A stretch of 59,161 bases of DNA, taken from the NCBI GenBank assembly GCA_964574335.1, contig CAZNNH010000019.1:1-59161 (forward strand), written 5' to 3'. Made by a program: the position numbers and the translations under genes. This stretch comes from CAZNNH01 sp964574335. Its GTDB lineage: Bacteria; Acidobacteriota; Vicinamibacteria; Fen-336. Numbering within the stretch: the first letter of the stretch is position 1; each line of letters starts with the position of its first letter. Below, piece by piece: positions 35,818 through 45,011 of this stretch. The notes below the pieces were generated by a model, which was given only the letters and a program-made list of their open reading frames with translations, had not been told where the DNA came from and ran no database searches.

Positions 35818-37329
35818 ATGGCCAAACAGGCCGAACTAGTCCGGATTCCCTGGAAGCCCATCGCGCCCCTGGATCGAGCGAGTGTCCTTGAGAACGGCGC
35901 GCTTGGGGCACTGGATGCGCTCCGGGCCGAGTGGCAGCGTCGGCTCAACGCCCTCACGGAAGAGGAACGGGCCAGCACGCGCCAGCGTTCGCTTCGCCGC
36001 ATGTCTGTCGAGACGGGGATCCTGGAACGGCTCTACCACGTGGAATGGGGCCTGACGCTGACCCTAGTCGCGGAAGGCTTCACCAGGGATGTCGTCGAGC
36101 GGGCAGGCGGCGCGGTGGACGACCGGATCCTGGCTACGCTCCGGGCGCAGATGGACAGCTTGGGCATGGTTCTGGACTTCGTCCGTGCGGACCGAGCGCT
36201 CACTCCCTCGTTCATCAAGGAGCTGCACCAAGCCATCACGCGAACCCAGGAGACGTACGACGCGATTGATGCCCTGGGGCGCGCCTTCAACCGGCCCCTG
36301 CCGCGAGGTGAGTGGAAGCGTGACCCCAACCACGTCTTGAGACAGAACAACACGCTGCTTGAGTATGCGCCTCCCGAGCACGTGGCCTCTGAGGTCGATC
36401 GCTTGGTGGAACTGTGGAGGTCGGTGGACGCCGACAACACGGTGCACCCTCTCGTGAAGGCGGCCTGGCTCCACCACCGCTTCGTGCAGATCCATCCGTT
36501 CGCGGATGGGAACGGCCGTGTGGCCCGCGCCCTGACTCTGCTGGTGCTCGAGAAACACCGGTACGCCCCGTTGGTCGTGGACCGTTGGCATCGGGTGGAC
36601 TACCTGAAGGCCCTGGACGCCGCGAACGACGGCGATCTCGCGGCGCTAACTCGGCTCTTCGTCCGACTGGAGAGCGCGGCGCTGGCCGCGGAGCTGGAGC
36701 GCCCGCCGGAGCCCAGCGCTGGGGCGTTTGCGGTGGACGTGGCCCATACTCTCGCCGACCAGATCGCCAAGATTCGCGAGCAGCGTGCCTCGCACATCCA
36801 AAGGCGGCTTCACTCGTTGGCCGTGGCGGTGGGCGGGCGGATGGGCAGGTGGTTCGACCGGCAGCAGGGGCAGTTGGGAGAGGTCTTCGAAGGAAGGGAG
36901 ATCCAAGACGCGACATTCCGGTGTGCCACCGAGATGCCGCCTTCGCCGCAAGCCCAGTACTACCGGAGGCAGATCATCGACTCGGCTCGAACCGCCGGAC
37001 ACTATGCTGACTTCTCGCGCTTCGCCGGTTGGGCCAGCTTGCGGGCGCACGTTGAGGGGCTGCACATGCAGTACGTGGCATCGCTCCATGGTGCCGGCCG
37101 GGAGCCGGGCGTCATGGCGGTGACCACGTTCGCCGAGGTTTCGACGGAGCCGAAGACGGACGGCGACGAGAGTCCAATGCAGCGGGACTACGTGCACACC
37201 ACGAAGGACGGTTTCTACTTCGCTCACACCGAATCCGTCGAAGCGCTCGATGCGCGAGGGGCCGAGCTGGAGGAGCTGCTCGACGAAGGTCTCGCTGTGG
37301 CGTTGGCTGAGCTCCTGAAGCGGTTGTGA
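35818..37329 (+). CDS. Fic-domain protein (probable AMPylase) with long C-terminal extension
   Basis: A 503-residue protein; the ATG at 35818 follows AAGGGAG. The catalytic motif HPFADGNGRVAR (His226 to Arg237) is intact, so it should transfer AMP or another nucleotide group to a target protein. An inhibitory-helix candidate, T66-G-I-L-E70 (S/T-x-x-x-E), lies N-terminal, so the enzyme is probably autoinhibited. The last 170 residues after the Fic core are not recognised; they include a helical stretch near 300-330. No antitoxin gene is adjacent. Codon choice looks more relaxed than in its neighbours (for example more A- and T-ending codons), a hint of transfer. Target unknown. Confidence 0.88.
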   Translation: MAKQAELVRIPWKPIAPLDRASVLENGALGALDALRAEWQRRLNALTEEERASTRQRSLRRMSVETGILERLYHVEWGLTLTLVAEGFTRDVVERAGGAVDDRILATLRAQMDSLGMVLDFVRADRALTPSFIKELHQAITRTQETYDAIDALGRAFNRPLPRGEWKRDPNHVLRQNNTLLEYAPPEHVASEVDRLVELWRSVDADNTVHPLVKAAWLHHRFVQIHPFADGNGRVARALTLLVLEKHRYAPLVVDRWHRVDYLKALDAANDGDLAALTRLFVRLESAALAAELERPPEPSAGAFAVDVAHTLADQIAKIREQRASHIQRRLHSLAVAVGGRMGRWFDRQQGQLGEVFEGREIQDATFRCATEMPPSPQAQYYRRQIIDSARTAGHYADFSRFAGWASLRAHVEGLHMQYVASLHGAGREPGVMAVTTFAEVSTEPKTDGDESPMQRDYVHTTKDGFYFAHTESVEALDARGAELEELLDEGLAVALAELLKRL

Positions 37330-37462
37330 CGGGGCGCGCCGAACCGCGAACGGCCAGGTCAGCACGGGGCGGGGCGCTGGGCCCGCTTCGGGTGGTCGTC
37401 CTCCATCGGCGGCGGGCACCAACCCGGCAGCGGCGCTTCCCTCAGCTGCCGGCTCGCCTCGC

Positions 37463-38581
37463 CTACGCCCGCGCCGGTCGCGGACCGGCTCTCCGCCCCT
37501 TGGCCTTGGGGCTGCCGCCCCGGACCAGCATGTCCTGCAGCTCGTCCGGCATCGAGCTGGCCTGGAGTGCCTCCTCGTAGCTGATCTGCCGCGAGAGGTG
37601 GAGCTGGGCCAGCGACTGGTTGAACGTCAGCATCCCGTACTTCTCCTGGCCGGTCTGCATGGTCCCGTAGATCATGTGCACCTTGTCCTCGCGGATCAGG
37701 TTGCGGATCGCCGGGTTGGGGATCAGGATCTCCATCGCCAGGGCGCGCCCCTGGCCGCTGGCCCGGGGGATCAGCGCCTGGCACAGGATCCCCTCCAGGA
37801 CCAGCGAGAGCTGCGCCCGCACCTGGGCCTGCTGGTGGGACGGGAAGACGTCCACGATCCGGTTGATGGTCTGGGCCGCCGAGTTGGTGTGGAGGGTGGC
37901 CAGGGTGAGGTGGCCGGTCTCGGCGATGCGCAGCGCGGCCTCGATCGTCTCCAGGTCGCGCATCTCGCCGATCAGCACCACGTCGGGGTCCTCGCGCAGC
38001 GCCGCCTTCAGGGCATCGGCGAAGGTGGAGACGTCGGCGAGCAGCTCACGCTGGCTCACCAGGCACCGCTTGTGGCCGTGCAGGTACTCGACCGGGTCCT
38101 CGACGGTGATGATGTGGCCGTCCCGATCGCGGTTGATCTTGTCGAGCATCGCTGCCAGCGTTGTCGACTTGCCGGAGCCGGTCGGCCCGGTGACCAGCAC
38201 TAGCCCCCGCGGCTTGGCGCAGAGCCGCCTCACCACCGGCGGCAGGCTCAGCTCCTTGAAGGTGCGGATCTTGTAGGGGATGGTCCGGAACACGCCCGAG
38301 ACCGCGCCGCGCTGGCGGAAGACGTTGGCGCGGAAGCGGGCCAGGTTGCGCAGGCCGAAGCTGAAGTCGATCTGGTGCTGCTCCTCGAAGCGGTGCTTCT
38401 GGGCGTCGGTGAGCACGCTGTAGACCAGGCGCTGCGTCTCCGCCGGGCCGAGCGGCGGAAGATCCACGCTCCTCAGCCGGCCGTCGACGCGGATCCGGGG
38501 TGGGGTCCCGGTGGCGACGTGGAGGTCGCTGCCCCCCATCTCGATCATGGTCTTGAGGAGCTGGTGCAGGCTGACGCTCAT
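37463..38581 (-). CDS. pilT: PilT-type twitching-motility retraction ATPase
   Basis: A 372-residue hexameric ATPase of type IV pili. GGGAGGG precedes the ATG at 38581. An N-terminal PAS-like domain (SDLHVATGTPPRIRVDG) is followed by Walker A GPTGSGKST (about 131-139), an Asp box (IITVEDPVEYLH), Walker B DPDVVLIGEMRD and a His box GHLTLATLHTN. The C-terminus has the family's tail with SYEEAL, then a basic low-complexity end. It powers pilus retraction at the inner membrane. No other pilus gene lies here, so it stands alone, as pilT often does. It could also be a PilU paralogue. Confidence 0.85.
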   Translation of the reverse strand: MSVSLHQLLKTMIEMGGSDLHVATGTPPRIRVDGRLRSVDLPPLGPAETQRLVYSVLTDAQKHRFEEQHQIDFSFGLRNLARFRANVFRQRGAVSGVFRTIPYKIRTFKELSLPPVVRRLCAKPRGLVLVTGPTGSGKSTTLAAMLDKINRDRDGHIITVEDPVEYLHGHKRCLVSQRELLADVSTFADALKAALREDPDVVLIGEMRDLETIEAALRIAETGHLTLATLHTNSAAQTINRIVDVFPSHQQAQVRAQLSLVLEGILCQALIPRASGQGRALAMEILIPNPAIRNLIREDKVHMIYGTMQTGQEKYGMLTFNQSLAQLHLSRQISYEEALQASSMPDELQDMLVRGGSPKAKGRRAGPRPARA

Positions 38582-38741
38582 GGGATCCCTCCCAGGGTTC
38601 TTGAGACCACCACGCGGCCCTTGTCGTGATGGCAGATCCTGGCCCATCGACTCGGGGATGTAAAGGCGTGGCGGTCCGCTCCGCGGGCCGACGGGGAGTG
38701 GTAGGCTCGGCCTGCCGCGCCGCCGGCGGCGGGAGGGACTC

Positions 38742-40961
38742 ATGCGACCAGACGGCAGGTTCTCGACACGCCGATGGCTTGGGGGGGTGATCCTGCTCTT
38801 GGCCACCACGGCCTGGGCCCAGCCGAGCGTGGTCCAGGACACCGGCTCCTGGATCCTGTGGAAGCACGCTGCCGAGCCGGCCCTCTCGGGCAGCGCCCTC
38901 GACATGTCGTTCCTGCTCGAGGCGCCGGCCGGCGGGCACGGCTTTCTCTCGGCGCGCGGCGACCGTTTCGTCTTCGAGGACGGCACCGAGGCCCGGTTCT
39001 ACGGCGGCAACTTCTTCGGCGAGGCCAACTTCCCGGACAAGGCCGACGCGGAGCGGCTGGCCGACATCGTGGCCCGCTCCGGCGCCAACCTGGTCCGCCT
39101 GCACCACCTCGACGTGGTCGCCCCCTGGACCGACAAGGTGGTGCAGAGGAGCCTGTTCGGGGGCCAGCAGCCGGCCACCACCCGTCGGCTCGATCCCGTG
39201 ATGCTCGACCGCTTCGAGTATCTGGTTCACTGCCTGAAGCGGCGCGGCGTCTACGTCTTCATCAGCCACCTCTCGTCGCGGATGGTGCGGCCGGGCGACG
39301 GCTTCCCGGGGCCGGAGGCGGCGCTTTCCGACCTGCCGTGGGGGCTCAAGGTCGAGGGGATGTTCGACCCGTTCTTGATCGACCTGCAGCAGGAGTACCT
39401 GCACAAGCTCCTGACCCACCGGAACCCCTACACCGGCCTCTCCCTGATCGAGGACCCGGCGATGGCGATGACCGAGGTGGTCAACGAGAACACGCTGCTG
39501 TGGCCCCGGGAGACCGGTCCGTTCGCCACCAGCTCGGACTACTACCGGGAGATGCTGCAGAAGCGCTTCAATGCCTGGCTGCGGGAGAAGGTGGGGGGGC
39601 GCCCGGCGCTTCTGCTCCGCTGGGCTCCCGGCGGCGAAGGGCGGGTCGGGCTCGGGGAGAACGAAGACCCGGCCGAAGGCTCGGTGACGTTGCCGGCCAG
39701 CTACCGGAACGTCGACCGCTCCCATCAGAGCGACGCGCGGATCCGTGACAGCTTCCACTTCCTGGCCGACCTGCAGTGGGAGTACTTCGAGAAGATGCGG
39801 TCCTTCCTGAACGACCTCGGCCTGCGCTGCCCGCTCACCGGCAGCAACCACTGGACCGACGACGTGATCGACCTGGAGCAGAACGCCCGCTTCGACTACG
39901 TGGACCGGCACAGCTACTGGACCCATCCCCAGGGGACCTACAACTACGAGAAGGGGCAGGGGATCGATCCGAGGCCGATGGTCAAGGACCCCGAGGGCGG
40001 CAACGTCGGCTCTTGTGCACGGCGTCGCGTCTACGGCAAGCCCTACACGGTCTCGGAGTGGCACAACTGCCTGCCCAACCCCTACCGTGCCGAGGGGACG
40101 CCGATCCTGGCCGCCTACGCCGCTCTCAACGGCTGGCACCCCCTGCAGTACGCGTATTGGGGGACCTTCGAGAAGCAGCCGGCGATGATCAACTCGTTCG
40201 AGGCGATGCTCGACCCGACCCAGATGAACCTGATCCCCTCCTCGGCGCTCCTGTTCCTGCGCGGCGACGTCCGGGAGTCGCCCACCGGCTACTACGACGT
40301 GGTCGCCGAGGACCTGGTGGTCGATCCGCTGCGCTCGCCGGAGCGACATCCGAAGGTGGCGCTGGTGGGGAAGTATGGTCTGGCCTTCGCCGGCCAGGGG
40401 CCGGCTCCCGAGAACGACCCGCGGCTGCTCGAGCGGGCCTCGGGCGACGGACCGCTCCGCAGCGCCACCGGCGAGCTGACCTGGAATGCAGACGAGGGCC
40501 TGTTCACCGTCGACACGCCCAGGACCCAGGGCGCCGTGGGCTTCCTCGGCGGCCGCCGTGTCGAGACCCGCGACGTCGTGTTCGAGCTGGACACGCCCTT
40601 CGCCGTGGTGCTGGTCTCGTCGCTGACCGACGAGCCGGTGGCCACCTCGTCGCGGCTGCTGGTCGCCACCGCAGCCGACGCCCGCTGGACGGGCGTCCTG
40701 GTCTCGGCGAACGGCGACAAGATCCTGACCACCGGCCACTGGCCTTTCTTGATGCAGCCCGTGGAAGGGCGGCTGTCGCTGGCGGTGGGGGAAGGGCATA
40801 CCGTCTTCCGCCTCGCCACCAACGGCGAGCGCCTCGGCGTGCTGCCGGTCGACACCGCGGAGGGGCGGCTGGTGCTGCCCCTCGAGGCGAAGGGCGGCTG
40901 CATGCACTACGAGATCGTGAGGGAGCCGCTTCCTCCCTCCGCGTCGGCCGGGAGAAGATAG
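38742..40961 (+). CDS. Secreted clan-A-like glycoside hydrolase (cellulase-like fold)
   Basis: A 739-residue exported protein. The signal peptide is about residues 10-26 (GGVILLLATTAWAQ). Residues about 70-480 look like a (beta/alpha)8 barrel with a clan-A pair: Glu249 in TEVVNENTL (acid/base) and Glu439 in YTVSEWHNCLPNPYR (nucleophile). The rest, about 490-730, is beta-rich and could be one or two sandwich modules. The exact GH family is not identified; GH5-like or a newer clan-A family fits. GGGAGGGACTC precedes the ATG. The UbiA gene starts 5 bases after its stop, so they share an mRNA. Confidence 0.72.
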   Translation: MRPDGRFSTRRWLGGVILLLATTAWAQPSVVQDTGSWILWKHAAEPALSGSALDMSFLLEAPAGGHGFLSARGDRFVFEDGTEARFYGGNFFGEANFPDKADAERLADIVARSGANLVRLHHLDVVAPWTDKVVQRSLFGGQQPATTRRLDPVMLDRFEYLVHCLKRRGVYVFISHLSSRMVRPGDGFPGPEAALSDLPWGLKVEGMFDPFLIDLQQEYLHKLLTHRNPYTGLSLIEDPAMAMTEVVNENTLLWPRETGPFATSSDYYREMLQKRFNAWLREKVGGRPALLLRWAPGGEGRVGLGENEDPAEGSVTLPASYRNVDRSHQSDARIRDSFHFLADLQWEYFEKMRSFLNDLGLRCPLTGSNHWTDDVIDLEQNARFDYVDRHSYWTHPQGTYNYEKGQGIDPRPMVKDPEGGNVGSCARRRVYGKPYTVSEWHNCLPNPYRAEGTPILAAYAALNGWHPLQYAYWGTFEKQPAMINSFEAMLDPTQMNLIPSSALLFLRGDVRESPTGYYDVVAEDLVVDPLRSPERHPKVALVGKYGLAFAGQGPAPENDPRLLERASGDGPLRSATGELTWNADEGLFTVDTPRTQGAVGFLGGRRVETRDVVFELDTPFAVVLVSSLTDEPVATSSRLLVATAADARWTGVLVSANGDKILTTGHWPFLMQPVEGRLSLAVGEGHTVFRLATNGERLGVLPVDTAEGRLVLPLEAKGGCMHYEIVREPLPPSASAGRR

Positions 40962-40966
40962 GGGAC

Positions 40967-41851
40967 ATGATCACGCTCGCGCCGTGGCTGGGGGTCGCTC
41001 GGGCCCCCTTCCTCCTGCTTCCGGTCACCCTGGTCGCCGCCGGCGCCGCCGCCGCCGCGTACGAGGGGCGCTTCGGCTGGCTCCCCACCGGCCTGGCGCT
41101 TCTCGGACTGGTGCTCCTGCACGCCGCCGTCAACGCCCTCAACGAGGCCAGCGACATGGTGACGGGGATCGACCTGCGCACCACCCGCACCCCTTTCTCG
41201 GGCGGGAGCGGCACGCTGCCCGCCGGACGGCTCTCGGTGCGCGCCACCCAGGTCTTCGCCTACGCCTGCGCGCTCGGGGGTGGCCTGATCGGCGTCTACT
41301 TCACCCGCCGGCTGGGAGAGGGCTTCGCCGTTCTGATCGCCCTCGGGGCGGTGGCGGTGCTCCTCTACTCCCAGGTGTTCGCCCGCTCCGGCCTGGGCGA
41401 GCTGTTCGCCGGCCTCGGCCTCGGCGCGCTGCCGGTGTGGGGGGCGGCCTGGGTCCAGGGGCAGGCGCCGGGCGCGGCCGCCCTCTGGGCCGGTGCTCCG
41501 GCCTTCTTCATGACCTTCAACCTGCTGCTGCTGAACGAGTTCCCCGATGAGGAGGCGGACCGGGGTGGGGGCCGGCGCAACCTGGTGCTGCTGCTCGGGC
41601 GAAAGGGCGCGGCCCGCATCTACGCGGCCGCCGCCCTGCTCACGCCCCTCTCGATCGTGATCGCCGTGGCGATCGGCGCCCTGCCCGCCCTGGCGCTTCT
41701 GGCGGCGCTGCCGTCGCTCCTGCTGGTGAAGCCGCTCGGCTGGGCCTTCGGCGACCCCCGCCAGCCGGTGCCGCTGCCCGCCATGGGCGCCAACGTGGCC
41801 TGGAACCTGGCCACCAACAGCGTGCTCGCCGTGGCGCTGGCCCTGGCCTGA
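40967..41851 (+). CDS. UbiA-family prenyltransferase
   Basis: A 294-residue membrane protein with about eight or nine helices. The two Asp-rich sites of the superfamily are present: NALNEASDMVTGID (about 52-66) and LNEFPDEEADRG (about 190-200). Between them is the loop TRTPFSGGSG. Relatives (MenA, UbiA and others) attach a prenyl chain to an aromatic or other acceptor. It starts 5 bases after the upstream glycosidase stop and DUF1697 follows 14 bases later, so the three lie in one operon. No quinone-synthesis gene is near, so the acceptor is open. Confidence 0.82.
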   Translation: MITLAPWLGVARAPFLLLPVTLVAAGAAAAAYEGRFGWLPTGLALLGLVLLHAAVNALNEASDMVTGIDLRTTRTPFSGGSGTLPAGRLSVRATQVFAYACALGGGLIGVYFTRRLGEGFAVLIALGAVAVLLYSQVFARSGLGELFAGLGLGALPVWGAAWVQGQAPGAAALWAGAPAFFMTFNLLLLNEFPDEEADRGGGRRNLVLLLGRKGAARIYAAAALLTPLSIVIAVAIGALPALALLAALPSLLLVKPLGWAFGDPRQPVPLPAMGANVAWNLATNSVLAVALALA

Positions 41852-41865
41852 GGCGGGAGGCTTTG

Positions 41866-42402
41866 ATGTCGGAGCGGTACGTGGCGCTGCTTCGCGGCAT
41901 CAACGTGGGACGCGCCAAGCGGGTGTCGATGGCGGACCTGCGCGCGATCGTCGAGGGTCTCGGCGGCTGCGACGTCCGCACCCTCCTGAACAGCGGCAAC
42001 GTGGTGTTCGGCCACCGACGTTCGAAGGTGGAGGATCTCGCCTCCGGCATCGAGAAGGCCCTGTCCGACGAGCTGGGGATCTCCTCTCGGGTCACGGTCC
42101 TGACCGGCTCTGAGCTCAGCGGGATCGTGGCCGGGAACCCGCTGCTCCAGGTGGCCGGCGACCCCTCGCGGCTGATGGTGGCGGTGCCGCAGAAGGCGGC
42201 GGACCTGGCCCGGCTCGAGCCCCTGCGCCGGCAACGCTGGGCGCCCGAGGCGCTGGCGATCGGCCGCCGCGCCGCCTACCTCTGGTGTCCCGACGGGGTG
42301 CTGAAGAGCCCGCTCGGGGCGGCCGTCGGCCGGGCGCTCGGGGATCGTGTGACCGCGCGCAACTGGACCACGATCTCGAAGCTGGCCGCGCTGGCCGGGT
42401 GA
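41866..42402 (+). CDS. DUF1697 family protein
   Basis: A 178-residue cytoplasmic protein with the family start YVALLRGINVGRAKRVSMADLR and the block TLLNSGNVVFG, and the end NWTTISKLAALAG. The role of DUF1697 is unknown. The ATG at 41866 (GGGAGG upstream) is chosen over a TTG three bases earlier. It is in the UbiA operon. Confidence 0.85.
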   Translation: MSERYVALLRGINVGRAKRVSMADLRAIVEGLGGCDVRTLLNSGNVVFGHRRSKVEDLASGIEKALSDELGISSRVTVLTGSELSGIVAGNPLLQVAGDPSRLMVAVPQKAADLARLEPLRRQRWAPEALAIGRRAAYLWCPDGVLKSPLGAAVGRALGDRVTARNWTTISKLAALAG

Positions 42403-42493
42403 TCCAGGCGCGGTATACTCGCCCTGCTTTGGCTCGCCCGGCCGGGTGCGGACCTGCCGAGCCGCGGCGCCGGCGAGCTCGGGGAGGTTCGCC

Positions 42494-44302
42494 ATGAGCG
42501 CCTGGGCCCTCGTGCTTCTGATGGGAGCCGCTTCAACCACCGCCAGCCATCCGCTGATCGTCAACGTCGACGGCCGCAAGGCCACGAGCCTCGACGGGAC
42601 CTGGCAGGCCATCGTCGACCCCTACGAGGACGGCTACTACGACTTCCACTACCACCTCCGGAAGGACGGGTACTTCAAGAACGCCAAGCCCCAGCACCCC
42701 TCCGACCGGGTCGAGTACGACTTCGCCGCCTCCGACACGCTGCTGGTGCCGGGGGACTGGAACTCGCAGCGGGACGAGCTGTTCTTCTACGAGGGGACGG
42801 TCTGGTACGAGCGTGAGCTCGAGGTTCACCCGGTCGAGGGCCGCCGCCAGTTCCTCTACTTCGGCGCCGTCAACTACCAGGCCCGCGTCTTCCTGAACGG
42901 CGAGGAGCTGGGCTTCCACGAGGGTGGCTTCACCCCGTTCAACCTCGAGGTCACCGGCCGCCTGAAGGACGGCGCCAACGTGCTGGTGGTCAAGGCCGAC
43001 AACGCCCGCCACCGCGACGCGGTGCCGATGAGCATCACCGACTGGTGGAACTACGGCGGGATCACCCGGCGGGTGTTGCTGGTGGACGTGCCCGGGACCT
43101 TCATCCGCGACTACCACGTGCGGCTCAGCCGGGAGGAGCCCGACCAGATCGTCGGCTGGGTGCAGCTCGACGGCCCCCGCCTCCAGCAGAAGGTCACGCT
43201 GCGCCTCCCGGAGAACCAGGCCGAGACCACCGTCACCACCGACGCGAACGGCTACGCCGAGCTGCGCCTCGCCGCCGCGGACCTCGAGCGCTGGTCGCCC
43301 GAGCACCCCAGGCTCTACCAGGTGAGGCTCGCCGCCGAGACCGACCAGGTGGACGACGCGATCGGCTTCCGCACCATCGAGGTGAAGGGCCAGGACATCC
43401 TGCTGAACGGGAAGCCGATCTTCCTGAGGGGGATCAGCATCCACGAGGAGGCCCCGCTGCGGGGAGGACGCGCCTTCAGCCGGGAGGACGCCCGCATCCT
43501 GCTGGGGTGGGCGCAGGAGCTGGGGTGCAACTTCGTGCGCCTCGCCCACTACCCCCACAACGAGAACATGACCCGCGAGGCGGATCGGATGGGGCTTCTG
43601 GTGTGGTCGGAGATCCCCGTCTACTGGGCCATCGCCTGGGAGAACCCCGAGACCTTCGCGAACGCCAGAAACCAGCTCCGCGAGAACATCACCCGTGACA
43701 AGAACCGGGCCAGCATCATCCTCTGGTCGGTGGCCAACGAGACCCCGATCACCGAGCGGCGGACGGCGTTCCTGACCGACCTGGCCAACGAGGCGCGTCG
43801 GCTCGACCCGTCGCGGCCGGTGACGGCCGCCCTGCTCCACCACTACGAGGACGAGGAGGACCAGCGGACCATCCTGCTCGACGACCCGATCGGGACCGCC
43901 CTCGACGTGCTGGGGTGCAACGAGTACCTGGGCTGGTACGACGGCCCGCCCGAGAAGTGCGACCGGGTCGAGTGGCGGACCCCCTACGACAAGCCGATGA
44001 TCATGAGCGAGCTGGGCGCGGGGGCGCTGGCGGGCCAGCGCGGCGAGGCCATCCAGCGCTGGACCGAGGACTACCAGGCCGACGTCTACCGGCACCAGGT
44101 CCCGATGCTGAAGCGGATCCCGTTCCTGCGCGGGACCACGCCCTGGATCCTGATGGACTTCCGCTCGCCGCGGCGCCCGCTCCCCAAGATCCAGGACTAC
44201 TGGAACCGCAAGGGCCTGCTGTCGCAGCGGGGCCAGCGCAAGCTGGCCTTCTACATCCTGCAGGGCTTCTACCGGGAGCTGGCCGGGGCGCCGACACCGT
44301 AG
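42494..44302 (+). CDS. Secreted GH2 glycoside hydrolase (beta-glucuronidase-like)
   Basis: A 602-residue protein with GGGGAGGT before the ATG at 42494 and a signal peptide (ALVLLMGAASTTA). Three GH2 domains follow: sugar-binding beta-sandwich (about 45-200; SLDGTWQAIVDPYEDG), immunoglobulin-like domain (about 205-300) and TIM barrel (about 300-595). Acid/base Glu is in SVANETP and nucleophile Glu in IMSELGAG. The C-terminal TPWILMDFRSPRR is typical of beta-glucuronidase-like members. It should cleave beta-linked sugars from a polysaccharide or glycoside outside the cytoplasm. It follows the DUF1697 gene by 91 bp on the same strand. Confidence 0.9.
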   Translation: MSAWALVLLMGAASTTASHPLIVNVDGRKATSLDGTWQAIVDPYEDGYYDFHYHLRKDGYFKNAKPQHPSDRVEYDFAASDTLLVPGDWNSQRDELFFYEGTVWYERELEVHPVEGRRQFLYFGAVNYQARVFLNGEELGFHEGGFTPFNLEVTGRLKDGANVLVVKADNARHRDAVPMSITDWWNYGGITRRVLLVDVPGTFIRDYHVRLSREEPDQIVGWVQLDGPRLQQKVTLRLPENQAETTVTTDANGYAELRLAAADLERWSPEHPRLYQVRLAAETDQVDDAIGFRTIEVKGQDILLNGKPIFLRGISIHEEAPLRGGRAFSREDARILLGWAQELGCNFVRLAHYPHNENMTREADRMGLLVWSEIPVYWAIAWENPETFANARNQLRENITRDKNRASIILWSVANETPITERRTAFLTDLANEARRLDPSRPVTAALLHHYEDEEDQRTILLDDPIGTALDVLGCNEYLGWYDGPPEKCDRVEWRTPYDKPMIMSELGAGALAGQRGEAIQRWTEDYQADVYRHQVPMLKRIPFLRGTTPWILMDFRSPRRPLPKIQDYWNRKGLLSQRGQRKLAFYILQGFYRELAGAPTP

Positions 44303-44353
44303 GCGCGACCGCCCAGCCCAGCGCGGGACGACGGCCGGTGGAGACGCCACGGC

Positions 44354-44363
44354 NNNNNNNNNN
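44354..44363. other. Assembly gap (10 Ns)
   Basis: Ten unknown bases lie 51 bp after the GH2 stop. The true length of missing sequence is unknown; genes either side may not be neighbours. The 227 bp between the flanking genes hold no other feature I can support. Confidence 0.95.
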
Positions 44364-44529
44364 GGAGACTTTCACCACGGACTGCTAGCATCAGGGGCCT
44401 CCTGGGTCGTGGTGCCCACCTACCGGATGGTGCGCATCCAGCAGTCGGATCAAGGAGTATCTGAACGTCCAGCACAGCCAGGCGACGACCGAGACGGTAG
44501 GCCGGATCCGCCTGACGGCGCCCCTCACC

Positions 44530-44919
44530 TCATCCCAGCCCGGCGCCGGACTCGGCGCGGGCCGAGCCCGGGAGCCGGCCGTAGCGCTGGGTGGCATAGC
44601 CCACGATCGCGCCGGCCAGGCTGCCGGGGAGCATGATCTCCCAGTAGTAGTGCTTGCCGGTGGCGGGATCGGGCTGCATGGCCACCAGATAGGCGAAGGC
44701 CAGGCCGGTGGCCAGGCCGGCGGCGATCCCCAGCGGGACCGATCGGACCTTCCTGGCCACCGCGCCCACGATCAGGCCGACGATCACCCCCTTGAGCGTC
44801 GAGCCGATCACGATTCCCACGATCTGGGGGGCCGTCTCCGGCGCCGACAGCAACGCCGAGAGACCGTCGAAGATCCCCAGCACGCCTCCCACCACGAGTC
44901 CGAGCAGCGGCTTGTTCAT
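44530..44919 (-). CDS. Small four-helix membrane protein of unknown function
   Basis: A 129-residue protein starting at the ATG at 44919 after GGGAGGGAG. Four hydrophobic segments are visible: PLLGLVVGGVLGIFDGLSAL, VGIVIGSTLKGVIVGLIVGA, GIAAGLATGLAFAYLVAM and LPGSLAGAIVGYA. Glycine-rich helices suggest tight packing. No family recognised. It lies beside the assembly gap and may be in an operon with genes upstream on its strand (kinase and sigma are about 90 bp the other way). Confidence 0.65.
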   Translation of the reverse strand: MNKPLLGLVVGGVLGIFDGLSALLSAPETAPQIVGIVIGSTLKGVIVGLIVGAVARKVRSVPLGIAAGLATGLAFAYLVAMQPDPATGKHYYWEIMLPGSLAGAIVGYATQRYGRLPGSARAESGAGLG

Positions 44920-45011
44920 CTGAGCTCCCTCCCGGAAGGCGCCTGTCGGCCCTCCTCTGTCTTTCTTACCCGTCGAGGGCCCGCTCCTTTGCCCGATTCG
45001 TGCCTCCGTCC

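Noticed and set aside
38046..40907. 953-residue minus-strand frame across pilT and the glycosidase
   Set aside because: Shadow composition; spans the divergent promoter region of two well-supported genes.
44391..44597. Minus-strand 68-residue frame beside the N gap
   Set aside because: One short hydrophobic stretch only, adjacent to unknown bases, with no ribosome site.
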